From assembly GCA_900078405.1 (NCBI GenBank), contig FLTS01000001.1:2522501-2586500 (forward strand): 64,000 bases of DNA, given 5' to 3'. The position numbers and the translations under genes were made by a program. This stretch comes from an uncultured Stenotrophomonas sp. GTDB taxonomy: Bacteria > Pseudomonadota > Gammaproteobacteria > Xanthomonadales > Xanthomonadaceae. The notes under the pieces are model-generated. The model worked only from the letters and a program-made list of their open reading frames with translations. It had not been told where the DNA came from and did no database searches. Positions 31,028-39,399 of the stretch are shown here, piece by piece (positions within the stretch are counted from its first letter, which is position 1; the number at the start of each line of letters is the position of its first letter).

Positions 31028-34000
31028 CACACCACCTCCTTGGCGGCGACCGCAGCCGTCTCGCCATCCAGCCAATCGACCTTGTCCATCTTGCGCACGA
31101 TCACGAACTCGTCGCGGTTGGTGCCGCAGGTGCCGTAGTAGTTGAAGCCGTAGGCCAGCTGCGCGTAGCCGCCGATCATGTGGGTGGGCTTGAGCACCAC
31201 GCGGGTGACCGAGTTGTGGATGCCGCCGCGGGTGCCGGAGATCTCCGAGCCCGGCACATTGATGATGCGTTCCTGGGCGTGGTACATCATCGCCATGCCC
31301 GGCATCACCCGCTGGCTGACCACCGCGCGCGCGGCGATCGCGCCGTTGACGTTGAACAGCTCGATCCAGTCGTTGTCCTCGATGCCGGCGTTGCGCGCGT
31401 CGTCCTCGCTCAGCCACACGATCGGGCCGCCGCGCGAGAGCGTCTGCATGATCAGGTTGTCGCTGTAGGTGCTGTGGATGCCCCACTTCTGGTGCGGGGT
31501 GATCCAGTTCAGCACGATCTCCTTGTTGCCGTTCGGGCGCTGGTTGAGCAGCGGCTCCACCGTGCGCGTGTTGACCGGCGGCCGGTAGCCCATGAAGGCC
31601 TCGCCGAAGTCGATCATCCACTCGTGGTCCTGGTAGAACTGCTGGCGGCCGGTGACGGTGCGCCACGGGATCAGCTCGTGCACGTTGGTGTAGCCGGCGT
31701 TGTAGCTGACGTTCTCGTCCTCCAGCCCCGACCAGATCGGCGAGGAGATGATCTTGCGCGGCTGCGCCTGGATGTCGCGGAAGCGGATCGCCTCGTGCTC
31801 CTTGCCCACCGCCAGGTGGGTGTGCTCGCGGCCGGTGAAGGTGCCCAGCGATTCCCACGCCTTCACCGCCACGTGGCCGTTGGTTTCCGGCGCCAGGTGC
31901 AGGATCACTTCGGCCGCATCGATGGCGGTGTCGATCGCCGGGCGGCCCTGGCTGATGCCTTCCTCGCGCACGCTGTGGTTGAGCTTGCCGAGGAATTCCA
32001 CCTCGTGCTTGGTGTCCCAGTTCATGCCCTTGCCGCCGTTGCCGAGCTTGTCCAGCAGCGGGCCCAGCGAGGTGAACTTGCGGTACAGGTTGGGGTAGTC
32101 GCGCTCGACCACGGCCATGCTCGGCATGGTCTGGCCGGGGATGGCCTCGCACTGGCCCTTCTTCCAGTCGGCCACGCCGAACGGCATGCCCAGTTCGTTC
32201 GGGGTGTCGTGCAGGGTCGGCACCAGCACCAGGTCCTTCTCCACGCCGAGCACGCCCGGTGCCATGTCGCTGACCGTGCGTGCCACGCCCTTGAAGATTT
32301 CCCAGTCGCTGCGCGACTCCCATACCGGGTCCATCCGCTGTCGGCCGCGGTGGGCCCGCGCGATGCCCTTGTAGATTTCCCAGTCGCTGCGCGATTCCCA
32401 TGCCGGATCCACCGCCTTGGACAGCGGGTGGATAAACGGGTGCATGTCCGAGGTGTTGAGGTCGTCCTTCTCGTACCAGGTCGCCGTCGGCAGCACGATG
32501 TCCGAATACAGCGCGGTGGTGCACATGCGGAAGTCGAGCGTGACCAGCAGGTCGAGCTTGCCCTCCGGCGCCTCGTCGCGCCACTTCACTTCTTCCGGCT
32601 TGAGTGCGCCCATCTCGCCCAGGTCCTTGCCCTGCAGGCCGTGGCGGGTGCCCAGCAGATGCCGCAGCATGTACTCGTGGCCCTTGCCGGAGGAGCCGAG
32701 CAGGTTCGAGCGCCAGATGAACATCATCCGCGGGTGGTTCTGGCTGGCATCGGGGTCGGCGAAGGCGAAGTCCAGCGAGCCGTCCTTGAACTTGCCCAGG
32801 GCGTAGTCGGCTGGTGCCACGCCGGCCGCTTCGGCCTCGCGCACCAGCTGCAGCGGGTTGCGGTCCAGCTGCGGTGCGCACGGCAGCCAGCCCATGCGCA
32901 CCGCGCGCAGGTTCAGGTCGGCGAAGCTGCCGCTGTACTTGGAGGCGTCGGCCAGCGGCGACAGCAGCTCGTCCACCTGCAGCTTCTCGTAGCGCCACTG
33001 CCCGGTGTTGAAGTAGAAGAACGAGGTGCCGTTCATGTGTCGCGGCGGCCGGCTCCAGTCCAGGCCGAAGGCCAGCGGCTGCCAGCCGGTCTGCGGGCGC
33101 AGCTTTTCCTGGCCCACGTAGTGTGCCCAGCCGCCGCCGGTCTGGCCCACGCAGCCGCACATGACCAGCATGTTGATCAGGCCGCGGTAGTTCATGTCGT
33201 TGTGGAACCAGTGGTTCATGCCGGCGCCGACGATGATCATGCTGCGGCCGCGGGTCTTGTCGGCGGTGCGGGCGAACTCGCGGGCGATCTCGATCACCTC
33301 CGCGCGCGGCACGCCGGTGATGCGTTCCTGCCACGCCGGGGTACCCGGCACGTTGTCGTCGAAGCTCGCCGCCACGTTGCCGCCGCCGAAGCCGCGGTCC
33401 ACGCCGTACTGCGCCAGCAGCAGGTCGTAGACGGTGGCCACCAGCGCGTCGCCGCCCTCGGCCAGCGCCAGCCGCCGCACCGGGATGTTGCGCTCCAGCA
33501 CCTCCTCGGCGGGGGCGGCGGTCCAGCCGTCGGTTTCGATGCCGCCGAAGTAGGGGAAGCTGACCGCCTCGATGCCGTCGTTGTCGTCGGCCAGGCTCAG
33601 GCGCAGGCGGGTGTCGGCACCGTTGCTGGCCTTCTCCTCGATGTTCCACTTGCCCTGCTCACCCCAGCGGAAGCCGATCGAGCCGTTGGGCACCACGATC
33701 TGGCCGCTGGCCTCGTCATGGGCCAGCGTCTTCCATTCCGGGTTGTTGGCCTCGCCCAGCCCGCCCAGTTCGCTGGCGCGCAGGAAGTGGCCCGGCACCA
33801 GCCGGCCGTCGGCGCGGCGCTCCAGCCGCACCAGCATCGGCATGTCCGAATACTGGCGGCAGTAGTCCTGGAAATACTGCGACGGCGAATCGACGTGGAA
33901 CTCGCGCAGGATCACGTGGCCGAAGGCGAAGGCCAGCGCCGCGTCGGTGCCCTGCTTGGGGTGCAGCCAGTGGTCGGTGAGCTTGGCCAGCTCCGAGTAG

Positions 34001-34848
34001 TCCGGGCAGATCGCCACGGTCTTGGTGCCGTTGTAGCGCGCCTCGGTGAAGAAGTGTGCGTCCGGGGTGCGCGTCTGCGGCACGTTCGAGCCCCAGGCGA
34101 TGATGTAGCGGCTGTTGTACCAGTCGGCCGATTCGGGCACGTCGGTCTGCTCGCCCCACACCTGCGGCGAGGCCGGCGGCAGGTCGCAGTACCAGTCGTA
34201 GAAGGACAGGCAGGCGCCGCCGAGCAGCGACAGGTAACGCGCGCCGGCGGCGTAGGACACCATCGACATCGCCGGGATCGGCGAGAAGCCGACCACCCGG
34301 TCCGGGCCGTACTGCTTGACCGTGTACAGGTTGGAGGCGGCGATGATCTCGTTGGCCTCCTCCCAGCGCAGGCGCACGAAGCCGCCCATGCCGCGGCGGC
34401 TCTTGTACGAGCGCGCCTTCTCCTTGTCCTCGACGATGCTGGCCCACGCCTCCACCGGCGACAGCGTCTTGCGTGCCTGCCGCCACAGGCGCAGCAGCGT
34501 GCCGCGCACCAGCGGGTACTTCAGGCGGTTGGCGCTGTACAGGTACCAGGAATAGCTGGCCCCGCGCGGGCAGCCACGCGGCTCGTGGTTGGGCAGGTCC
34601 GGGCGCGTGCGCGGGTAGTCGGTCTGCTGGGTTTCCCAGGTCACCAGGCCGTTCTTGACGTAGATCTTCCAGCTGCACGAGCCGGTGCAGTTCACGCCGT
34701 GGGTGGAACGCACGATCTTGTCGTACTGCCAGCGCGCGCGGTAGCTGTTCTCCCAGTCGCGGCCCTCGCTCTTGCTGAACCCGTGTCCATCGGCAAAGGG
34801 TTGCGGGTCGCGCTTGAAGAACTGCAAGCGGTCGAGGAAATAACTCAT
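31027..34848 (-). CDS. narG: Respiratory nitrate reductase alpha subunit (molybdenum)
   Basis: The 1273-residue catalytic subunit (E. coli 1247) reduces nitrate to nitrite at a Mo-bisMGD centre on the cytoplasmic face. HGVNCTGSCSW near 49-59 and the later GCPRG cysteine bind the FS0 cluster. NSRYIIAWGSNVPQTRTPDA near 232 contains the Mo-ligating Asp. GRDHTHLA-like and RKIISSPIWSG segments are standard. The excess length is explained by an insertion of 26 residues that repeats the DPxWESRSDWEIxKGxAR segment in tandem (about residues 813-856). It follows narK2 by 70 bases and is coupled to narH. Confidence 0.95.
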   Translation of the reverse strand: MSYFLDRLQFFKRDPQPFADGHGFSKSEGRDWENSYRARWQYDKIVRSTHGVNCTGSCSWKIYVKNGLVTWETQQTDYPRTRPDLPNHEPRGCPRGASYSWYLYSANRLKYPLVRGTLLRLWRQARKTLSPVEAWASIVEDKEKARSYKSRRGMGGFVRLRWEEANEIIAASNLYTVKQYGPDRVVGFSPIPAMSMVSYAAGARYLSLLGGACLSFYDWYCDLPPASPQVWGEQTDVPESADWYNSRYIIAWGSNVPQTRTPDAHFFTEARYNGTKTVAICPDYSELAKLTDHWLHPKQGTDAALAFAFGHVILREFHVDSPSQYFQDYCRQYSDMPMLVRLERRADGRLVPGHFLRASELGGLGEANNPEWKTLAHDEASGQIVVPNGSIGFRWGEQGKWNIEEKASNGADTRLRLSLADDNDGIEAVSFPYFGGIETDGWTAAPAEEVLERNIPVRRLALAEGGDALVATVYDLLLAQYGVDRGFGGGNVAASFDDNVPGTPAWQERITGVPRAEVIEIAREFARTADKTRGRSMIIVGAGMNHWFHNDMNYRGLINMLVMCGCVGQTGGGWAHYVGQEKLRPQTGWQPLAFGLDWSRPPRHMNGTSFFYFNTGQWRYEKLQVDELLSPLADASKYSGSFADLNLRAVRMGWLPCAPQLDRNPLQLVREAEAAGVAPADYALGKFKDGSLDFAFADPDASQNHPRMMFIWRSNLLGSSGKGHEYMLRHLLGTRHGLQGKDLGEMGALKPEEVKWRDEAPEGKLDLLVTLDFRMCTTALYSDIVLPTATWYEKDDLNTSDMHPFIHPLSKAVDPAWESRSDWEIYKGIARAHRGRQRMDPVWESRSDWEIFKGVARTVSDMAPGVLGVEKDLVLVPTLHDTPNELGMPFGVADWKKGQCEAIPGQTMPSMAVVERDYPNLYRKFTSLGPLLDKLGNGGKGMNWDTKHEVEFLGKLNHSVREEGISQGRPAIDTAIDAAEVILHLAPETNGHVAVKAWESLGTFTGREHTHLAVGKEHEAIRFRDIQAQPRKIISSPIWSGLEDENVSYNAGYTNVHELIPWRTVTGRQQFYQDHEWMIDFGEAFMGYRPPVNTRTVEPLLNQRPNGNKEIVLNWITPHQKWGIHSTYSDNLIMQTLSRGGPIVWLSEDDARNAGIEDNDWIELFNVNGAIAARAVVSQRVMPGMAMMYHAQERIINVPGSEISGTRGGIHNSVTRVVLKPTHMIGGYAQLAYGFNYYGTCGTNRDEFVIVRKMDKVDWLDGETAAVAAKEVV
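32282..32411. repeat. In-frame tandem duplication within narG
   Basis: Two copies of about 53 bases, at 32282-32334 and 32360-32412 (approximate ends), share GATTTCCCAGTCGCTGCGCG and differ at about seven positions. The offset is 78 bases, exactly 26 codons. E. coli NarG has a single copy (DPAWESKSDWEIYKAIAK). Confidence 0.9.
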
Positions 34849-34918
34849 CGTGGATCTCCCTTTGCGAATATCTGCATCGTGGCTGTGGTGTTCATGGCTG
34901 CGGTGCGGGCTCCGGTCG

Positions 34919-36337
34919 TCAGCAGGGCGTTTCGGCGCCGCGCCGGTAATACCACCACCAGGTTACGGCCAGGCAGGTGATGTAGAAGGCGATGAAGCCG
35001 TACAGCGCCATGTCCGGGCTGCCGGTCAAGGTGATGGACGAGCCGTAGCTCTTGGGGATGAAGAAGCCGCCGTAGGCGCCGATGGCCCCGGAAAAGCCGA
35101 CCACGGCGGCCGACTCGATGCCGGCCTGGCGGCCGGCGGCGGCCTTGCCCTGTGCGTCGGCGCCGGCCGACAGGCGCTCGTGCAGGGTGCGGAAGATCAC
35201 CGGGATCATGCGGAAGGTGGTGCCGTTGCCGATGCCACTGAGCACGAACAGCGCCATGAACGAAGCCAGGAAGCCGAAGAAGTGCCCGCCCTGCCCGTTG
35301 GCGGGCAGGAAGTGCAGTACCCCGAACACGGCCGCGACCATCAGCGCGAACACCCAGAAGGTCAGCCGCGCCCCGCCCCAGCGGTCGGCCAGGCTGCCGC
35401 CGACCGAGCGCATCAGTGCGCCGAGCAGCGGGCCGATGAAGGCGTAGGTCATCGGGTTCACGTCCGGGAACTGGCTCTTGACCAGCATCGGGAAGCCCGC
35501 GGAAAAACCGATGTACGAGCCGAACGTGCCGATGTACAGCCAGCACATCAGCCAGTTGTGCTTGCGGCGGAAGATCACCGCCTGCTCGGTGAACGAGGAG
35601 CGCACGCTGGTCAGGTCGTTCATGCCGAACCAGGCCGCGACCGCGACCAGCGCGATGGCCGGCACCCAGACGAAGCCGGCGTTCTGCAGGAACAGCTGGC
35701 CGCTGCCGTCGGCCAGCGCCTGCGGCGGCCCGGCCAGCGTGCCCAGCGCGCCGACGGTGATGACCAGTGGCACCACCAGCTGCGCCACCGACACACCGAC
35801 GTTGCCCAGCCCGGCGTTCAGGCCCAGCGCCAGCCCCTGCTTCTGCTTGGGGTAGAAGAAGGAGATGTTGGACATCGACGAGGAGAAGTTGGCGCCGCCG
35901 AAGCCGCACAGGATCGCGATCACCACGAACACCCAGTACGGCGTGGCCGGGTCCTGCACCGCGAAGCCGAGCCACAGCGTCGGCAGCAGCAGCGAGGCGG
36001 TGGACAGCGCGGTCCAGCGGCGGCCGCCGAAGATCGGGATCACGAACGAATAGACCACGCGCAGGGTGGCGCCGGACAGGCTGGGCAGTGCCACCAGCCA
36101 GAACAGCTGGTCGGTGCTGAAGCCGAAGCCGATGCGCGGCAGGCTGATCGACACCGCCGAGAACAGTACCCACACCGAGAAGGCCAGCAGCAGCGCCGGG
36201 ATCGAGATCACCAGGTTGCGCGCGGCGACCCGCTGGCCGGTGCGCTCCCAGTAGCCGGTGTCCTCCGGCTGCCAGTCGCCGATGGTCTGCCCGGGGCCTG
36301 CGTTGCTGCGTTGTACCACTTCGCTACCGGCGGTCAT
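34919..36337 (-). CDS. narK: Nitrate/nitrite transporter, NarK2-type
   Basis: The 472-residue, 12-helix major facilitator protein heads the nar operon. Nitrate-family glycine motifs are GFGGANFSSSMSNISFFYP near 132-150 and FSGAIGAYGGFFIPKSYG near 413-430. It is expected to exchange nitrate for nitrite, while the narK1 product imports nitrate with protons; that division comes from paired NarK systems elsewhere. The ATG at 36337 has GGAG about 9 bases upstream. The FNR-type box lies about 95 bases upstream. Confidence 0.92.
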   Translation of the reverse strand: MTAGSEVVQRSNAGPGQTIGDWQPEDTGYWERTGQRVAARNLVISIPALLLAFSVWVLFSAVSISLPRIGFGFSTDQLFWLVALPSLSGATLRVVYSFVIPIFGGRRWTALSTASLLLPTLWLGFAVQDPATPYWVFVVIAILCGFGGANFSSSMSNISFFYPKQKQGLALGLNAGLGNVGVSVAQLVVPLVITVGALGTLAGPPQALADGSGQLFLQNAGFVWVPAIALVAVAAWFGMNDLTSVRSSFTEQAVIFRRKHNWLMCWLYIGTFGSYIGFSAGFPMLVKSQFPDVNPMTYAFIGPLLGALMRSVGGSLADRWGGARLTFWVFALMVAAVFGVLHFLPANGQGGHFFGFLASFMALFVLSGIGNGTTFRMIPVIFRTLHERLSAGADAQGKAAAGRQAGIESAAVVGFSGAIGAYGGFFIPKSYGSSITLTGSPDMALYGFIAFYITCLAVTWWWYYRRGAETPC

Positions 36338-36379
36338 GCATGGCTCCAGGTGCGGAATGACGACGTGTGGATGCGGACT

Positions 36380-36396
36380 CAGGCAGCGCCTGCCTG
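36380..36396. promoter_or_regulatory. Dyad at the predicted nar transcription start
   Basis: CAGGCA-GCGCC-TGCCTG is a perfect 6-bp dyad with a 5-base centre, spanning the start site predicted from the FNR box. It could be a regulator site or the first hairpin of the leader. Its role is unknown. Confidence 0.35.
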
Positions 36397-36402
36397 AACC
36401 GG

Positions 36403-36408
36403 GATTAG
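36403..36408 (-). promoter_or_regulatory. Putative -10 element of the nar operon
   Basis: On the leftward strand this reads CTAATC, a weak -10. It is centred about 33 bases downstream of the FNR box centre, the spacing of class II FNR promoters (box at -41.5, start near 36397). Confidence 0.5.
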
Positions 36409-36431
36409 GCCAGCAGGCGGTCTTGCAGGTG

Positions 36432-36445
36432 TTGATTTCAATCAA
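36432..36445. promoter_or_regulatory. FNR/Anr/Dnr-type binding site
   Basis: TTGAT-TTCA-ATCAA is a perfect match to the consensus TTGATN4ATCAA. It is symmetric and lies upstream of narK2, first gene of the nitrate operon. Oxygen-limited induction by an FNR-family activator is inferred; no such regulator gene is in the window. Confidence 0.88.
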
Positions 36446-36479
36446 ACAGGGCCGGTTTTCGATCTCCGCCTGACAAATG

Positions 36480-36836
36480 TCAAGCCGCGGGCTTGACTTG
36501 GCGCGACGGGCCGCGGCGGCGCATGCTGTCGCGCACGTCCACGTCGAGCTGCAATTGCACGCCGCCGCTGCCTGCGGGCAAGTCGAAGCACAGGCCTTCG
36601 CGGCTGGGCAGGCGCGCCTGCAGTTCCCGCACCGCATCAAGCGGCAGCGTCACGTGGCAGTCGCCGGCCGTGGCCGAAAGGCGGGCGTCGTCCGCATGCA
36701 GGCGCAACGCCAGCGACCAGCCCGCGCCGTCGCCGAGCTGCAGCGCGTTCGTCACCGTTTCGCCGGCCAGCAGGCGCGCCAGTTCGTCTTCGTCCACGCG
36801 CAGGCGCAGCGACTGCTGCCGGAACTGGGTCTTCAT
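36480..36836 (-). CDS. Small conserved-looking protein at the end of the moa operon
   Basis: The 118-residue soluble protein has no signal or membrane segment. It is predicted to be mainly beta with short helices: SLRLRVDEDELARLL near 9, then WSLALRLHADDARLS, CHVTLPLDAVRELQARLP and VQLQLDVDVRD. I do not recognise a family with certainty. Its start overlaps the mobA stop by four bases (ATGA), so it is made with the cofactor enzymes and may have a molybdenum- or nitrate-related role. Its stop is 35 bases from the FNR box of the next operon. Confidence 0.7.
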   Translation of the reverse strand: MKTQFRQQSLRLRVDEDELARLLAGETVTNALQLGDGAGWSLALRLHADDARLSATAGDCHVTLPLDAVRELQARLPSREGLCFDLPAGSGGVQLQLDVDVRDSMRRRGPSRQVKPAA

Positions 36837-37405
36837 GACGCAATCTCCTGCCATTGCCCCGGGGTATTGCAGTTGAACAGGCAGGCCTCGTCGCCGGGTG
36901 CCAGCGGCAGCCGCCGTGCGCCCAGACGCTGTTGCAGCGCCTGCAGCGAGCGCGGGCCGTCCGGGTCGGCGAGCATCGCCGCAAGCAATGTGCGGCAGGG
37001 CGGGTCGATGTCCAGCAGCATCGGCAGCGGGTGCCCGGCCAGCGCCGTGCAGCCACCGCGGTGGGCGGCGTGCAGCCGCCGCAGCAAGGTCGGGGTCAGG
37101 CGCGGCATGTCCACCGCCACCACCCAGGCCGGCCCGTCGGGCATGGCCATCGCCACGCTGTACAGCCCGCCGAGCGGGCCGCAGCGCGCGACCCGGTCGG
37201 GGATGCCGGCGAAGGCCGGGTAGGCGCCGCTGACCCAGGTCCGCTGTGCGCCGGCATGGCGCAGCAGCCCGCGCATGTGTTCCAGCAGGGTGCGCCCGTG
37301 CCACGGCAGCAGTGCCTTGTCGCGGCCCATGCGGCTGGACAGGCCGCCGGCCAGCACGATGCCGGCCGGCGGGGCCGGGTGGTTAATCGGCGTGACCGTG
37401 GCCAT
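36833..37405 (-). CDS. mobA: Molybdenum cofactor guanylyltransferase
   Basis: The 190-residue enzyme joins GMP to molybdopterin to form the MGD cofactor used by NarG. The nucleotidyltransferase start GIVLAGGLSSRMGRDKALLP near 15-34 is diagnostic, CGPLGGLYS near 75 binds GTP, and VVAVDMPRL near 95 contains the metal-binding Asp. The start at 37405 was chosen because it precedes the motif by a typical distance; it overlaps the end of moaE by 23 bases. Confidence 0.93.
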   Translation of the reverse strand: MATVTPINHPAPPAGIVLAGGLSSRMGRDKALLPWHGRTLLEHMRGLLRHAGAQRTWVSGAYPAFAGIPDRVARCGPLGGLYSVAMAMPDGPAWVVAVDMPRLTPTLLRRLHAAHRGGCTALAGHPLPMLLDIDPPCRTLLAAMLADPDGPRSLQALQQRLGARRLPLAPGDEACLFNCNTPGQWQEIAS

Positions 37406-37883
37406 GCGCCGCGTCGCTTCCGGCAGGGTCGGCATGGCACAGCGTGCAGCCTTCGCTCCACTGGCTGTCGCCATCTTCGTAATGCTCCTGCTTCCAGATC
37501 GGGCAGCGGTGCTTCACCGCCTCGATCAGTTGCCGGCAGGCGCGGAATGCCTCATCGCGGTGCGGGCTGCCGGCGGCAACCACCACCGCCACCTCGCCCA
37601 CCGCCAGCCGCCCCTTGGCGTGGGCCACGTACAGTTTCACGCGCGGGCCGAAGGTGGCTTCCACCTCTGCGGCCAGCCGCCGGAACTCGTTCAGCACCAG
37701 CGGCTCGAACAGGTCGTAGGTGATGCCGCGCACCGCACGCCCCTGGTTGAGGTCGCGCACCTTGCCGATGAACACGTCGATGCCGCCGAAACCGGGGTCG
37801 GACACCGCGGCGATGGCCTCGGCCGGATCGATGGCGGCGCTGGCGCGGTCCAGCACCTTGCCGATGAAGACGTCGCTGCCCAT
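37383..37883 (-). CDS. moaE: Molybdopterin synthase catalytic subunit
   Basis: The 166-residue large subunit of molybdopterin synthase converts precursor Z (cPMP) to molybdopterin with sulfur from MoaD. GGIDVFIGKVRDLNQGR near 33-49, KGRLAVGEVAVVVAAGSPHR near 90-109 and KHRCPIWKQEHYEDG near 124-138 (catalytic Lys) are characteristic. The N-terminus contains a second DVFIGKV (residues 4-10), produced by a short in-frame repeat. The C-terminal 25 residues are Cys/His-rich (CTLCHADPAGSDAAHGHGHAD in part), beyond the usual end near 150. It is 2 bases from moaD. Confidence 0.93.
   Translation of the reverse strand: MGSDVFIGKVLDRASAAIDPAEAIAAVSDPGFGGIDVFIGKVRDLNQGRAVRGITYDLFEPLVLNEFRRLAAEVEATFGPRVKLYVAHAKGRLAVGEVAVVVAAGSPHRDEAFRACRQLIEAVKHRCPIWKQEHYEDGDSQWSEGCTLCHADPAGSDAAHGHGHAD
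37759..37880. repeat. Short in-frame repeat within moaE
   Basis: ACCTTGCCGATGAACACGTC at 37759 recurs as ACCTTGCCGATGAAGACGTC at 37855, about 26 bases with two mismatches. The offset of 96 bases is 32 codons. It creates two copies of the peptide DVFIGKV in MoaE. Confidence 0.75.
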
Positions 37884-37885
37884 GC

Positions 37886-38146
37886 TCACCCTCCACTCAC
37901 CGGCGGCAGGATCGCCACGCGGCCATCCTCGGGCAGGCGCTCGTGGTCGCGCAGCACGCACTGCTGGTCGGCGAAGACCGAGTAGTCCAGCAGGCCGGCG
38001 CGGAACTGCGGCCAGCGTTGCGGCAGCAACCCGCGCAGCGCCTGCCGCAGGTCGGCCACGTGGTCGCCGGACACCTCCACCACGATCTCGCGCGAGGCGT
38101 CCAGCTCGGAGAAGGCGCCGAACAATTGCAGGTTCACTTGTTTCAT
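37886..38146 (-). CDS. moaD: Molybdopterin synthase sulfur carrier subunit
   Basis: The 86-residue ubiquitin-fold protein ends in the required VSGG, whose terminal Gly is thiocarboxylated to supply sulfur to MoaE. ILPPVSGG is the standard C-terminus, and ADQQCVLRDHERLPEDGRVA precedes it. The start overlaps the moeA stop by four bases. Confidence 0.94.
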   Translation of the reverse strand: MKQVNLQLFGAFSELDASREIVVEVSGDHVADLRQALRGLLPQRWPQFRAGLLDYSVFADQQCVLRDHERLPEDGRVAILPPVSGG

Positions 38147-39399
38147 GACGGCTCCCCGCCCATCAATCGCACCGGGTCGTGGTGCCCGAGGCCCTGTACG
38201 CGCACGCGGCTGCCGGCCGCGGCGAAGTCGGCGTCGCCTTCCAGTACCGCCCAGGCATTGGCCTGCAGCATGGACATCAGGCGGAAGGACTCCTGCCCGG
38301 CCAGCAGTCGCACGCCGAGCTGGCCGCGTTCGTCCGTCTCGATCCGCGCGCGGGCGTGGAAACGCAGGCCCGGCGGCTTGCGCGCATCGGCCAGCAGCGG
38401 CAGGTACAGCGCGGGTTCCTGATCCATGCCGAGCAGGCGCCGCAGCACCGGCTCGACGAAGAAGCGCTGGCCCACCGCCGCCGATACCGGGTTGCCGGGC
38501 AGCCCGAAATACAGCGCGCCGTCGCCCAGCACCGCGAACAGCAGCGGCTTGCCGGGGCGGATGGCCACCTTGTGGAAGACGATGCGTGCGCCGCGGGCGC
38601 GCAGCGCGTCGGGGATGAAGTCGTAACGGCCCTGCGACACCGCGCCGGTGCTGACCAGTACCCGCGCGCCGGCGGCCAGTGCCTGGTCCAGCACCGCGTC
38701 GAAGGCGGCCACGTCGTCGCCGACCGTGCCCTGCCATGCCACCTGGGCGCCGGCGGCGTGCAGGCGGCCGACCAGGTAGGGCCGGTTGCTGTCGCGGATC
38801 TGCCCGGATTCCAGCGCCTGCGTCGCTTCGGTGACCAGCTCCTTGCCGGTGGTGATCACCGCCACCTGCGGCCGTGCGGCGACCGCCACCTCGCCCACGC
38901 CGATGGCGTGCAGCAAGGTGCGGGCGTTGATGTCCAGCACCTGGCCGGCGCGCAGCACGCACTCGCCTTCGTTCACGTCCTGCCCGCGCAGGCGCACGTG
39001 CTGGCCGGGCTTCACCGGTGCGCGCAGGGCGATGCGCGTCGGCTGCCCGTCGCGGCTGTCGAGGATGGCCACCTGTTCGACCGGTACCACGCTGTCCAGG
39101 CCGACCGGCATGCGCGCGCCGGTCATGATTTCCCACACGCCTGCGGCGCCGCGGGTGCCGGGATCGCCGGCCGCCTGCCAGCCCTGCACGGCAAACTCCA
39201 GGCCGGCATCGAGCACCTTGCCGCCGGCATGCAGGGCGAAGCCGTCCATCGCCGAGTTGTCGAACGGCGGCAGCGACTGCGCACTGAGGACGTCACTGGC
39301 CAGCACGCGCCCTTCGGCCCGTTCCAGCGGCACGCGTTCGGCCGGCAGCGGTGCGGCGGCGTCCAGCAGGTGCCGCAGCGCTTCGTCGTAGGCGATCAT
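38143..39399 (-). CDS. moeA: Molybdopterin molybdenumtransferase
   Basis: The 418-residue enzyme inserts molybdate into adenylylated molybdopterin. PPFDNSAMDGFAL near 44-56, GARMPVGLDSVVPVEQ near 93-108, a central TTGKEL near 190 and the GxPGNPVSA motif (GLPGNPVSAAV near 302) match MoeA. The domain order follows: linker, MPT-binding domain (about 180-325), beta-barrel C-terminus. It overlaps the moaCB gene by four bases at its start. Confidence 0.95.
   Translation of the reverse strand: MIAYDEALRHLLDAAAPLPAERVPLERAEGRVLASDVLSAQSLPPFDNSAMDGFALHAGGKVLDAGLEFAVQGWQAAGDPGTRGAAGVWEIMTGARMPVGLDSVVPVEQVAILDSRDGQPTRIALRAPVKPGQHVRLRGQDVNEGECVLRAGQVLDINARTLLHAIGVGEVAVAARPQVAVITTGKELVTEATQALESGQIRDSNRPYLVGRLHAAGAQVAWQGTVGDDVAAFDAVLDQALAAGARVLVSTGAVSQGRYDFIPDALRARGARIVFHKVAIRPGKPLLFAVLGDGALYFGLPGNPVSAAVGQRFFVEPVLRRLLGMDQEPALYLPLLADARKPPGLRFHARARIETDERGQLGVRLLAGQESFRLMSMLQANAWAVLEGDADFAAAGSRVRVQGLGHHDPVRLMGGEPS

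Noticed and set aside
29483..33649. A very long leftward open frame (1388 codons) covering narH and most of narG
   Set aside because: Only the last 514 codons are NarH. The upstream part is narG read in the wrong frame: Arg/Pro/Ala/Gly-rich with no recognisable domain.
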